From contig JAUTXP010000017.1 of assembly GCA_030837965.1 (NCBI GenBank), positions 1 through 35,811 on the forward strand: 35,811 bases of DNA, in the 5' to 3' direction. A model generated the notes under the pieces. The model ran no database searches. It had not been told where the DNA came from and was given only the letters and a program-made list of their open reading frames with translations. Shown in pieces: positions 1 to 7,400 of the stretch. The stretch comes from Acidimicrobiaceae bacterium (GTDB taxonomy: Bacteria > Actinomycetota > Acidimicrobiia > Acidimicrobiales > JAUTXP01). Each line of letters starts with the position of its first letter. The stretch's first letter is position 1. The translations under genes were made by a program, and so were the position numbers.

Positions 1-29
1 TTTTCCACAGCACCTGCTGCTGTGGAAAA
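1..29. repeat. 29-bp dispersed palindrome, copy 1
   Basis: A perfect inverted repeat: arm TTTTCCACAGCA, 5-nt centre CCTGC, arm TGCTGTGGAAAA. The same 29 bases recur at 13742-13770, and in opposite orientation at 21573-21601. This copy lies 23 nt beyond the stop of the asparaginase-family gene. The T-run is 5' and the A-run 3' on both strands, so it is not a classical intrinsic terminator. Each arm contains TTTTCCACA, which fits the relaxed DnaA-box pattern TTWTNCACA. Confidence 0.9.
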
Positions 30-52
30 GATGGGAGTTGGTCAGATGAGGG

Positions 53-976
53 TCAGACGATGGTGCGAGGGCGGGCTTCGGGCTCGGCCAGGTCGCCGTC
101 CCAGTACGCGTACCGGGCCGTGGGCGACGTCGAGTAGGCCGCATGCCCGCCCGCGGCGTCGACGGCGATCACGTTGATCGGCGTGTCGACCCCCTGAGGG
201 ATGCCCGCGGCCGCGGGCAGGTCGGCCAGCGAGTCGTGGCAGGCGGCGGCCACGTCGTGTCCGTACTTCATGGCCTGCACCACCGAATGGGCCAGCGCGC
301 CGCGGATGGCCAACTCGCCCCACCCCGTGCACGCCGCCGCGCCATAGCGGTCGTCGCAGTAGTTGCCCGCGCCGATGAGGCCCGTGTCGCCCGCCCGGCC
401 GGGGTACTTCCACGCCCACCCGCTGGTGCTGGTGACGGTGACCAGCCGGCCTTGGCCGTCGCGGGCAATGACATTGACGGTGCCGGTCACGTGGTCCGGG
501 TCCACGACCAGCTCACTCACGGCCTCGGCCAGCGGCCCGGCCGGGTCGAAGTCGGGCAGGCGGTGCAGGCCCTTGCGATACACGGCGTCGGCCTCGGGCG
601 TGAGCATGTCCCGCGTCTCCGCCCCGCACTCGGCCGCGAAACGCATGGCCCCCTCCCCCACCAACAGCACGTGGGGCAGCTGCTCCAACACGAGCCGGGC
701 CACGGACACGGGGTGGCGCACGCCCCGCAGTCCGGCCACCGCGCCGGCCTGGCGGGTGGCGCCGATCATCACCGCCGCGTCGAGCTCGACCTGGCCCACG
801 ATGTTCGGGTACCCGCCATAGCCGACGGTGTGGTCCTCGGGATTGTCCTCCACCACCCGCACGACGGCCTCGGCCGCGTCCAGGGCCGACCCGCCTGCTT
901 CGAGCACGGCCCGCCCCTCCTCCATCCCCACCATGGCATTGACACTGGCGAGGAGGAGGGGTCGGGGCGCGGCCAA
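53..976 (-). CDS. Asparaginase-family Ntn hydrolase (isoaspartyl peptidase/glycosylasparaginase type)
   Basis: A 307-residue protein of the type-2 asparaginase family. These enzymes cleave themselves to expose an N-terminal Thr that hydrolyses Asn or isoaspartyl side-chain amide bonds. The N-terminal part reads GMEEGRAVLEAGGSALDAAE, then VGYGGYPN (about residues 51-58). The autoproteolysis site is GTVNVIARD, with Thr166 the likely nucleophile. It is spaced as in the family from TSTSG (182-186) and followed by KYPGRAGDTGLIGAG (190-204). The TTG start is chosen because the first beta strand (PLLLASVNAMVG) would be lost from the downstream ATG. The start lies 3 nt after the hemerythrin remnant's stop and no clear Shine-Dalgarno is visible. 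Whether the substrate is Asn, isoaspartyl peptide or glycosyl-Asn cannot be read from sequence. Confidence 0.9.
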   Translation of the reverse strand: MAAPRPLLLASVNAMVGMEEGRAVLEAGGSALDAAEAVVRVVEDNPEDHTVGYGGYPNIVGQVELDAAVMIGATRQAGAVAGLRGVRHPVSVARLVLEQLPHVLLVGEGAMRFAAECGAETRDMLTPEADAVYRKGLHRLPDFDPAGPLAEAVSELVVDPDHVTGTVNVIARDGQGRLVTVTSTSGWAWKYPGRAGDTGLIGAGNYCDDRYGAAACTGWGELAIRGALAHSVVQAMKYGHDVAAACHDSLADLPAAAGIPQGVDTPINVIAVDAAGGHAAYSTSPTARYAYWDGDLAEPEARPRTIV

Positions 977-979
977 GGT

Positions 980-1198
980 TCAGCGGGTGGCGTCGCGCAC
1001 CCGGTCGAACAGGGCCACGGCCGGCCCCAGGATCACGTTGCCGGTCGCGCTCTCGGGCGCCAGCTCGTCCGCGGCCAGGTGGGCGTGCAGCAGTGGGCAC
1101 ACCTCGCGCTCCTCGGCGTCGGCATGGTCGAGCACCATTTGCTGGAAGCTAGCAAGGTGCGGGGCGAAAGGACCGCAGGGCGTACCCGATCCCAGCCG
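980..1198 (-). pseudogene. Truncated hemerythrin (HHE) remnant
   Basis: This stretch begins in frame directly after the methyltransferase stop codon and runs to a TGA at 982-980. From an ATG at 1138 it would encode 52 residues. The segment LDHADAEEREVCPLLHAHL resembles the last helix of HHE hemerythrin domains, where His and Glu bind the di-iron centre. The first two or three metal-binding helices are missing and there is no room for them, because the methyltransferase gene is intact just upstream. It is most likely a 5'-deleted relic, though a short translated peptide cannot be excluded. A full-length HHE gene lies at 11308-11877. Confidence 0.5.
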
Positions 1199-1924
1199 TC
1201 ATTCGCCCGCCTTGTCGGCTTTGAAGACGACCTCTTCGCCGTTTTGCGGCTCGGTGATGGGCGTGCGGGAGACGACCTCGAACCCGTGGGTCCCGATCTC
1301 GGCCACCAGGTCGTCGACGTCCTGCCAGGCCGTGGCCGCCCAGTCGTCCCAGTCGCCCGTCTGGGCCCCGGCCTGGGCGTCGACGATGAGGGTCCCGCCC
1401 GGCTTCAGCACCCGGTGCACCTGGCTCAGGGTCTTGGCCAGGTCGAAGGCGTGGTCGAGGGAGTTGGAGTAGGCCACGTCGACCGAGTCGTCGGGGAACA
1501 CGAGATTGTGGAAGTCGCCCTTGACGACCCACTGGTTGTCCTTGCCCGGGTTCAGGTCGATACCGACGGCGAAGGCGCCCGCGTCGTGGAAGGCCCGCAC
1601 CTCGGTGCCCAGCCGGGCGGCCAGGCACAGCACCGACCGGCCCTCGAAGCCCCGCCCCTTCAGGCGCTCGGCCAAGGCGGCCCGGAAGCGCACGTCGTAG
1701 TCGCGCAGGTCGACCATGTCGAGCTTGCCTGCCTGGTGCGACACGTACTCGTCGTAGCTCCGGTACTGGCGCACGTGCAGGCCCCGCTCGGCCCGAAGCT
1801 CGCGCCGCGGCCGGCGCAGCGCGTAGGCCGCCGACTGGCGGGCCCGGCTGCTGGTCACCAGACGCAGCACCCGCCACGGCCGCCGGGCCCAGCGTCGGAC
1901 CGTGGTCGACAAGGTGTCGCTCAT
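1199..1924 (-). CDS. Class I SAM-dependent methyltransferase
   Basis: A 241-residue protein with a basic N-terminal 45 residues and a Methyltransf_11-type Rossmann domain. Motif I appears as VLCLAARLGTEV (98-109), the acidic residue after beta-2 as AVGIDLNPG (119-127), and the motif IV region as SNSLDHAFDL (153-162). LKPGG precedes the later strands. Motif I is unusual because the canonical GxGxG is replaced by AARLG. The ATG has a GGAG three bases upstream. It lies 18 nt after the small membrane protein gene, so the two are probably co-transcribed. The substrate is unknown. The protein resembles generic cytosolic small-molecule or lipid methyltransferases. Confidence 0.82.
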   Translation of the reverse strand: MSDTLSTTVRRWARRPWRVLRLVTSSRARQSAAYALRRPRRELRAERGLHVRQYRSYDEYVSHQAGKLDMVDLRDYDVRFRAALAERLKGRGFEGRSVLCLAARLGTEVRAFHDAGAFAVGIDLNPGKDNQWVVKGDFHNLVFPDDSVDVAYSNSLDHAFDLAKTLSQVHRVLKPGGTLIVDAQAGAQTGDWDDWAATAWQDVDDLVAEIGTHGFEVVSRTPITEPQNGEEVVFKADKAGE

Positions 1925-1942
1925 TGGCTCCGGCTCATCGGC

Positions 1943-2125
1943 TCATTGGCTCCGTGTCGGTCGGGTGGGTGCGGGGGGCTGGGCGTTGGCCGCCAGTTGA
2001 CGCTCCCGCCAGGCCACCAGGCCTGCCACCGCCCCGCCCCACACCAACAGTCGGCGCACCCGTCGGCGCCCGGCCCGCACCTTTCCGGCGCGGATGCGGC
2101 CTCGACGACGCGCCAACAAGGGCAT
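1943..2125 (-). CDS. Small basic single-pass membrane protein
   Basis: A 60-residue reading frame starting with ATG. It has a strongly basic N-terminus (LLARRRGRIRAGKVRAGRRR), one short hydrophobic segment (LLVWGGAVAGLVAW, about 26-39), and a Pro/Thr-rich tail (PPAPTRPTRS). The positive-inside arrangement predicts an N-in/C-out membrane protein. It lies on the same strand as the methyltransferase, 18 nt upstream. No family is recognised. There is no strong ribosome binding site, so a leaderless start is possible. Confidence 0.5.
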   Translation of the reverse strand: MPLLARRRGRIRAGKVRAGRRRVRRLLVWGGAVAGLVAWRERQLAANAQPPAPTRPTRSQ

Positions 2126-2199
2126 GGCCGAAGCCTATGTGCCGCGCCCCAGCAGGCCATCCGGGTCCTATGCTCCCTGCCGGCAAACGCAGCGCGCGA

Positions 2200-2286
2200 G
2201 CCCGAGTGGCGCAATTGGCTGACGCGGCGGACTCAAAATCCGTTGTCCGCAAGGACATGTGGGTTCGAATCCCACCTCGGGCACCA
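2200..2286 (+). tRNA. tRNA-Leu (anticodon CAA)
   Basis: A cloverleaf is visible. The acceptor arm GCCCGAG (2200-2206) pairs with CTCGGGC (2276-2282), followed by discriminator A and an encoded CCA (2284-2286). The anticodon stem GCGGA/TCCGT (2227-2231/2239-2243) holds the loop CTCAAAA, giving anticodon CAA at 2234-2236, which reads Leu TTG. The long variable arm (TGTCC, GCAA, GGACA) is the class II feature expected for Leu. The T arm is GTGGG-TTCGAAT-CCCAC. No integrase or duplicated 3' end was seen near it. Confidence 0.97.
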
Positions 2287-2302
2287 CCCCCCTTTTCGCC
2301 GA

Positions 2303-2345
2303 CTGGAGGACATTGCCCGCGGTTTCGCCAGTGCATGTCCTCCAG
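2303..2345. repeat. Dispersed palindrome B, copy 1
   Basis: Inverted repeat with perfect 11-bp arms CTGGAGGACAT (2303-2313) and ATGTCCTCCAG (2335-2345) around a 21-nt centre. A second copy with identical arms and the same centre length is at 11236-11278, and both centres begin with a base followed by GCCCGC. It follows the tRNA-Leu gene by 17 nt and could act as a 3' processing or termination hairpin. There is no T-run after it. Confidence 0.85.
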
Positions 2346-2434
2346 ACGCGGCGAAGGACGGGCTGCGTCGGCCCGTTGGGCCTTTGGACTGTCTCCCGCC
2401 GCCTCGTCAAACGGCGTCTCAGCAGCCTGTTTGT

Positions 2435-2463
2435 GAAAACCCCCCAAATGGGGGGTGGTTTTC
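2435..2463. terminator. Candidate bidirectional terminator
   Basis: GAAAACC (2435-2441) pairs with GGTTTTC (2457-2463), and an inner C-run pairs with a G-run around an AAAT loop. The outer A-run and T-run give a run of U at the 3' side on either strand. It lies between the plus-strand tRNA-Leu and the convergent minus-strand gene ending at 2521, where a two-way terminator would be expected. Its core CCCCCAAATGGGGG recurs at 27025-27038. Confidence 0.6.
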
Positions 2464-2520
2464 GGGCGCGCCGATGTGCAGGCTGTCCACGCGCTGCTCA
2501 TAGTGTGCAGACCGACCGAA

Positions 2521-2718
2521 CTAGAGCGGCGGACAGACCAGCACGTAGGCCGGGGGATTGGTGCTCGTCACCTCGACGCAAGGCACAGACGATGAACTCG
2601 TAGTCGACACCGTGGGCGGTGTGGGATCGGCGCCGCTGGGCGGTGCGCTGAGCCATAGGACAGGCACGGCCCCGATGGCGGTCAGAGCCAACGCGGCGGC
2701 GAGTGAGCGGTGTGTCAT
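2521..2718 (-). CDS. Small secreted protein with two cysteines
   Basis: A 65-residue protein with an obvious signal peptide: MTHR, a hydrophobic core LAAALALTAIGAVPVLWL, then a likely cleavage around APPSGA. The mature part is Pro/Thr/Ser-rich and has two Cys (SVPCVEV and VLVCPPL). The ATG is preceded by GGGGGAGG with a 4-nt gap to the start, the best Shine-Dalgarno in this region, which supports translation. It is divergent from the sigma-like gene, and the two ATG codons overlap in one CATG if the longest sigma start is used. No family is recognised. It was selected on signal peptide and ribosome binding site rather than homology. Confidence 0.6.
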   Translation of the reverse strand: MTHRSLAAALALTAIGAVPVLWLSAPPSGADPTPPTVSTTSSSSVPCVEVTSTNPPAYVLVCPPL

Positions 2719-3859
2719 GGGTCCTCCCCCAGAGGATGAACGTGGTCCTCTGGAGGGAAGACGCCAGACGCACCTCTTCGTTGGCGCGAACGACGAATAC
2801 GACTTGGCCGTGGAACTGCCCGAGCTCGTGGTCGCCATCCGACGGAGCTTGCGGAGCCGGGGCGTCGACGCCGATGGGGCCGACGACATCGCCCAAGAGG
2901 TCGCGGTGCGAGCGTTGGCGAGAAAGGCCCCGTACGCCTCGCGCCGCCACCTGCACGGCTGGTGCTTCCTCACCGCCAGCCGCTTGGTCACCGACCGCTG
3001 GCGACAGCAACAGCGGCATGCGCACCTCGGCGAACTCGGCGAACTCGGCGAACTGGCGGACGTGCCCGACGCGGCCGCGGGAACCGGCGTCGACACCCGG
3101 GTGCAGCACCGCGCCGCCGTGCGCGAACTGCTCGCCGCCGTCCCCCAGCTCACCGAGAGCCAGCAACGGGCCTTCGGACGCATCCTGCGCTCGGACGTCG
3201 GGGCCATGCAGGAGTTCCTTGCCGCCGTCGAGGAGCACGCTTCGGGCCCGCAGATGCAGACGGTGTTGGACGTCCTCTCGGCCGCGGACACGGACTTCGA
3301 GGTCGGCGCCGGATCGACCGAGCGCTGGGGTCGTCACGACGTTCGTCAACGGCTCCGGCGCATGGTGCAGAACTTCCCCGCCGTCGTGCCCGGACTGCGA
3401 CTGGCACTGCGGTCGTTGGAGCAGCGCCTCACGGCCAAGACACGGTGGCTGGCGCCGATGGCCATGTTGGGGGCGACCACCGCAGCCGTCTCGCTCCTGG
3501 TCGGCATCGAGCCGCGGGTCGAGAGCCAGGTCGTCCGGGATACGGCAATGTCCATGCCGGTGGCCTTCTCCCGGCCCGCGGCGCCCGATGCCGCGGGACG
3601 GCGGTCCGAGACGATCGGGGCGCCGCAGCCTGCAACCGCAAGCGATCCGCACGCCGGCGGGCCGAGCTCAGGCCGACTTTCGAACGACGCAGGCAGGACC
3701 ACCCTTCTGCGCTTTCCTGAGCCGGGCGGCGGCACCGGCTCCATCAACGTGGTGCCCAACGCCCCGACGCGCCCGCTCGTGTGCGCCGTCGTCAGTGGCT
3801 ACGGCGGCTGCGTTGAGAAATCAGCCCTGACCGTTCCAGCGCCGCCCCCGAGCGACTGA
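2717..3859 (+). CDS. Sigma-70 region 2-like protein with C-terminal membrane anchor
   Basis: A 380-residue protein from the ATG. Residues 34-100 resemble sigma-70 region 2: LPELVVAIRRSLRSRG, DDIAQEVAVRAL, and a basic helix SRLVTDRWRQQQR. A Gly-Glu-Leu triplet repeat follows (9-bp DNA repeats at about 3027-3055). A clear region 4 helix-turn-helix is not visible; residues 135-225 are helical and of unknown fold. One membrane segment (WLAPMAMLGATTAAVSLLVG, 244-263) is followed by a 115-residue, probably extracytoplasmic, Pro/Gly-rich tail with two Cys (356, 365). ECF sigma factors are normally soluble, so a fused membrane segment suggests a built-in anti-sigma or tethering arrangement. Later in-frame starts (TTG 2804, GTG 2810) keep all of region 2 and would avoid overlap with the divergent gene. 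Confidence 0.7.
   Translation: MGPPPEDERGPLEGRRQTHLFVGANDEYDLAVELPELVVAIRRSLRSRGVDADGADDIAQEVAVRALARKAPYASRRHLHGWCFLTASRLVTDRWRQQQRHAHLGELGELGELADVPDAAAGTGVDTRVQHRAAVRELLAAVPQLTESQQRAFGRILRSDVGAMQEFLAAVEEHASGPQMQTVLDVLSAADTDFEVGAGSTERWGRHDVRQRLRRMVQNFPAVVPGLRLALRSLEQRLTAKTRWLAPMAMLGATTAAVSLLVGIEPRVESQVVRDTAMSMPVAFSRPAAPDAAGRRSETIGAPQPATASDPHAGGPSSGRLSNDAGRTTLLRFPEPGGGTGSINVVPNAPTRPLVCAVVSGYGGCVEKSALTVPAPPPSD
2726..2756 (-). promoter_or_regulatory. Hairpin overlapping the ribosome binding site of the secreted-protein gene
   Basis: CCAGAGGA (2729-2736) and TCCTCTGG (2746-2753) form an 8-bp inverted repeat with a 9-nt loop. In the minus-strand RNA the stem can extend by a G-U and two G-C pairs, into the GGGGGAGG Shine-Dalgarno of the gene starting at 2718. 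It could mask the ribosome binding site or, as DNA, be an operator between the two divergent genes. Inference only. Confidence 0.4.
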
Positions 3860-3892
3860 TGGGGTCCTGGCCTTCCCCCGCTTTGCTCACAC

Positions 3893-3937
3893 GCGGTCCG
3901 GGGGCGCACAGCGCCAAACCGTTCACCCCCGGACCGC
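3893..3937. promoter_or_regulatory. Strong 12-bp inverted repeat between two genes
   Basis: GCGGTCCGGGGG (3893-3904) and CCCCCGGACCGC (3926-3937) are perfectly complementary around a 21-nt loop. It lies 33 nt after the sigma-like gene and 28 nt before the next start. There is no T-run after it, so it may separate transcription of the two genes, stabilise an mRNA end, or be a protein-binding site. Confidence 0.55.
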
Positions 3938-3965
3938 TCGACAGCACTCCATAGGAGGCACCGCC

Positions 3966-4361
3966 ATGACGAATGGTACCGAGAGCACCGGCGCGTCCGG
4001 GGAGGTGACCAAGGTTGTCCGCACCACACGCGTCGAGCTCGTCGACCGGAACGGCACGACCCGCGCCGTGCTCGGCCCGCTCGACAGCCCCGACCCGATG
4101 GCCGCCGTCTTCGGCCTGGCCCTCCTCGACGCCGAAGGGCGCCAGCGGGTGTGGTTGACCCTTGACGGGACCGGGCCGTCCCTCGTCTTCGACTTGGCCG
4201 GCAACAACATCGTCGCCATCGGCGTCAACGACCCCACGGCCGACGCCCTCCATGTCGGCGGCTACCTCCATGTCACCGATCTCGACGGCACACCCGTCCT
4301 TGGGTGGCAGGTCGACGAGGACGGCGCCGTGCTGGGGCGGATGGGCGGCCCGACCCGGTAG
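3966..4361 (+). CDS. Conserved-looking small beta-rich protein, unknown function
   Basis: A 131-residue protein with no signal peptide or membrane segment. The ATG is preceded by AGGAGG at a normal distance. It is built of repeating strand-turn units around D-x-x-G: VELVDRNGTTRAVLG (34-48), LALLDAEGRQRVWL (61-74), VFDLAGNNIVAIGV (84-97), HVTDLDGTPVLGWQVDEDG. Such repeats suggest a small repeated beta-sheet fold, but no named function is recognised. It follows the sigma-like gene on the same strand with a strong hairpin between them, and is followed by a candidate terminator at 4372-4413, so it may be its own unit. Confidence 0.75.
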   Translation: MTNGTESTGASGEVTKVVRTTRVELVDRNGTTRAVLGPLDSPDPMAAVFGLALLDAEGRQRVWLTLDGTGPSLVFDLAGNNIVAIGVNDPTADALHVGGYLHVTDLDGTPVLGWQVDEDGAVLGRMGGPTR

Positions 4362-4371
4362 CGGGCTTTCG

Positions 4372-4413
4372 CCGGCCAATCCGCGTCCGTATCCATCCGG
4401 TATGGCCGGTTTT
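4372..4413 (+). terminator. Candidate intrinsic terminator
   Basis: CCGGCCA (4372-4378) pairs with TGGCCGG (4403-4409), followed directly by TTTT (4410-4413). It starts 10 nt after the stop of the unknown small gene. The loop is long (24 nt), so confidence is moderate. Confidence 0.45.
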
Positions 4414-4464
4414 GCCCCCACGCATTGTCGATAGCGGTGCGGCCGTGCGCCACAATCTTGGTCA

Positions 4465-7400
4465 GTGGCGGACAACACAGCGGCGGCGGGCCGCAGACAG
4501 AACCCGCGGCGTAGCTCCCTGGGATGGGTCATGGTCATGTCGGCCGTCACGGCCGTGGTGGTCGGCTCCATCCTCGTCTTCCAGACCATCCCGGCGTTCT
4601 CGCGGGTGGCCTCCCAGGAGCAGCAGGAGACGTCGGTGGCCAACCGCTTGGCCGCGCTGGTGGCCGGACAGGCCGACGACGAGCGGGGCTACCTGTTGAG
4701 CGGGGACACCATGTTCCTCGACCTCTTCGACGCCAAAGGGCGCGAGATCCAAGCCAATGGCGGGCGGCTCGCCGAAACCGCCACCCGCGAGGAGCAGGCC
4801 GCGCTGACCGCGTCGGTCAAGCCCTACATGGAGTTCCTCGCCGCCCACGCCCAGGTGGTCAAGCTCTACGCCGCCGGCCGGGTCGCCGAGGCCACGAGCC
4901 TCGCACTCGGTGCCGACAGGACGGCCCGGCTCATCGCCGAGTCGCAGTTGAACGCGTACCTGAAGGTGTTGCGAGCCCAGTCCGATCGCGAGTTGAACGA
5001 TGTCAGGGCCAAGGCCGCAGCGCTCACGGGTGCGCTGCTACTGCTTGGATTCGCCCCCGCCCTGGCCGCCTTGCAGCTTCGCCGCAGGGACCGGCAGTTG
5101 GCCGTGGCCGAGGCCACCAACGCGGACCGGGCCCGGCTGGCCGAGGCTCAGCGCATCGCCCACCTCGGAAGCTGGGAGCACACGTTCGCCACCGGCACGA
5201 CGGTGTGGTCCGACGAGACCTACCGCATCTTCGGCTTCGAGCCCGGGCAGGTGCCCGCATCGCTGGAGCTCGTCATCTCGCTCACCCATCCCGACGACAT
5301 GGTCGAGGTGGCGGGCACCTTCCAGGCCGTCCAGGCCAGGCAGGAGCCCTTCGCCTTCACCAACCGAATCGTTCGACCGGACGGGTCGGTGCGGTGGGTG
5401 GCCACCCGAGGCGAGTTCCACATGGCCGCCGGTCGGCCAACCGCGGTGGTGGGAACCGTGCTCGACGTCACCGAGCGCGAGGAGGCCATGTCCGTGGTCA
5501 AGGCCAGCGAGCACCGCCTGGCCGAGCAGGAGCGCGACATGCGCCACCGCTCCCTGCACGACGCCCTCACCGGGCTGGCCAACCGCACCCAGTTGCTCGC
5601 CCGCGTCGAGGACGTCCTCCGACTGGGCGACGACCAGACGCCGCTGGCCGTGTTGCTGTTCGACCTCGACTCGTTCAAGGACGTGAACGACGCATGGGGC
5701 CACGGCGTCGGCGACCGAGTGCTGGTGGCCGCGGGCGAACGTCTGAAGGGTTCGTTGGCCCACGCCGACGGCAACCGCGTCGGCGCCGCGCCGCGGGTGC
5801 CTGACACCGTGGCCCGACTGGGCGGCGACGAGTTCGCCGTGCTCCTGCACGGGGCGTCGGCGTCGGCCGCCGCTTCCTTGGCCGAGCGGATGCTCGAGGA
5901 TTTGCGCCAGCCGCTCACCGTCTCAGGCCGGGTCGTCTCGGTGGACGCCAGCGTGGGCGTGGCCGTCGCCCTCACGGGCGCAGACGGCGAGGAGCTGCTG
6001 CGCAACGCCGACGTGGCCATGTACCGGGCCAAGGCCGAGGGCAAGGGGCGTGTGGCGGGCTTCGCGCCTGAGATGTATGCGGCACGCGTGGAGCGACTGG
6101 CCTTGGAGGCCGACTTGCGGACCGCCATCGAGGACGGCGCCTTCGTCCTCTACTACCAGCCCATCGTGGACTCGGGGACGGGCGAGATCCACACCGTCGA
6201 GGCGCTGATCCGATGGCCGCATCCAGACGGCCGGTTCATCCCGCCCGACGACTTCATCCCGTTGGCCGAGGAGACCGACCTCATCGTCCCGTTGGGCAAG
6301 TGGGTCCTCGAGGAGGCCTGCCACACACTGGCCCGGCTCGCGCCCGACGGGAAGACCAAGGTCGCCGTCAACCTCTCGGCCCGCCAACTGGACCTGCCCG
6401 ATCTGGTCGACACGGTGAAGGACGTCCTCGAACGGTGCGGGCTGCCCCCGGACCGGCTGGTGCTGGAAGTCACCGAGGGTGCGATCATGCGCAAGGCCGA
6501 GACCGCCTTCGAAAACCTCAGCAGCCTGCGCAGGCTGGGTGTCCCCGTGGCCATTGACGACTTCGGCATGGGCTACTCGTCGCTCGGCCGGCTGCGCCAG
6601 CTTCCGGTGAGCGAGTTGAAGATCGACAAGTCCTTCATCGACGAGGTGGACACCGATGGGACGAGAGCGCCGGTGGTGGCTGCGGTCGTCGCCCTGTCCA
6701 AGGGGCTCGGGCTGGCGACTGTGGCCGAGGGAGTGGAGACGGCTCCGCAGGTGCACGCGTTGCGGCGCCTCGGCTGCACTCGGCTCCAGGGCTACTTGTT
6801 CAGCAGGCCGCTCCCGGCGGACCAGATCGGCGAGCTGCTGGCGTTCCCAGCCCCGTACGCCAGCCTGCTGCCGCCCTTGAGCGACGACGTGCTCGACGCC
6901 ACCGCGGCCGAGGTCATGGAAGCAGTGGCAGCCGCCATCGCGGGCGGCGGCACGTTGGAGGACGCGGCCCGCCCGCTGTTGGCCGAGGTGGTCCGTCTCA
7001 CCGGATTGGAGTCGGCCTACCTGGCCGATATCCGAAACGAGGACGGCGCCACCGTGCACGCAGTGCGCTTCGCCGAGAATGCAGGCGGGCTGGTGATGCC
7101 GGAGGGCAATGAGCTGGCGTGGGACGACACGCTGTGCAAACGGCTGATCGATTCGGGCTGGCGCTTCACGGCCGACGCAGAGGCCGACTTCGCCGACTAC
7201 CACCGCTTGAACTCGCTCGGCCTGCGGTCCTACGCGGCGGTGCCCATCGCCCGGCGGGACGGCACCTTGTGCGCCACGCTCTGCGCGGCCAGCCGCGAGC
7301 CCCAGCAGGCCGACGCCGACACCGCGGCCGTGCTCGAGGTGTTCGCCCGCGTGCTGGGCGACGTGCTGGCCCGCACGCAGCCGGACGCCGACTCGGGCCC

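Noticed and set aside
2200-2286. tRNA-Leu as an attachment site for a mobile element
   Set aside because: No integrase, no second copy of the tRNA 3' end and no phage or conjugation genes were seen in the window.
143-2503. Very long plus-strand frame across the first 2.5 kb
   Set aside because: It lies opposite the asparaginase and methyltransferase genes, runs through the tRNA, and its protein is low-complexity with no family marks. It is a high-GC antisense shadow.
3027-3055. 9-bp triplet repeat in the sigma-like gene as a regulatory repeat
   Set aside because: It stays in frame and codes Gly-Glu-Leu units in a linker. Simple coding repeat expansion explains it.
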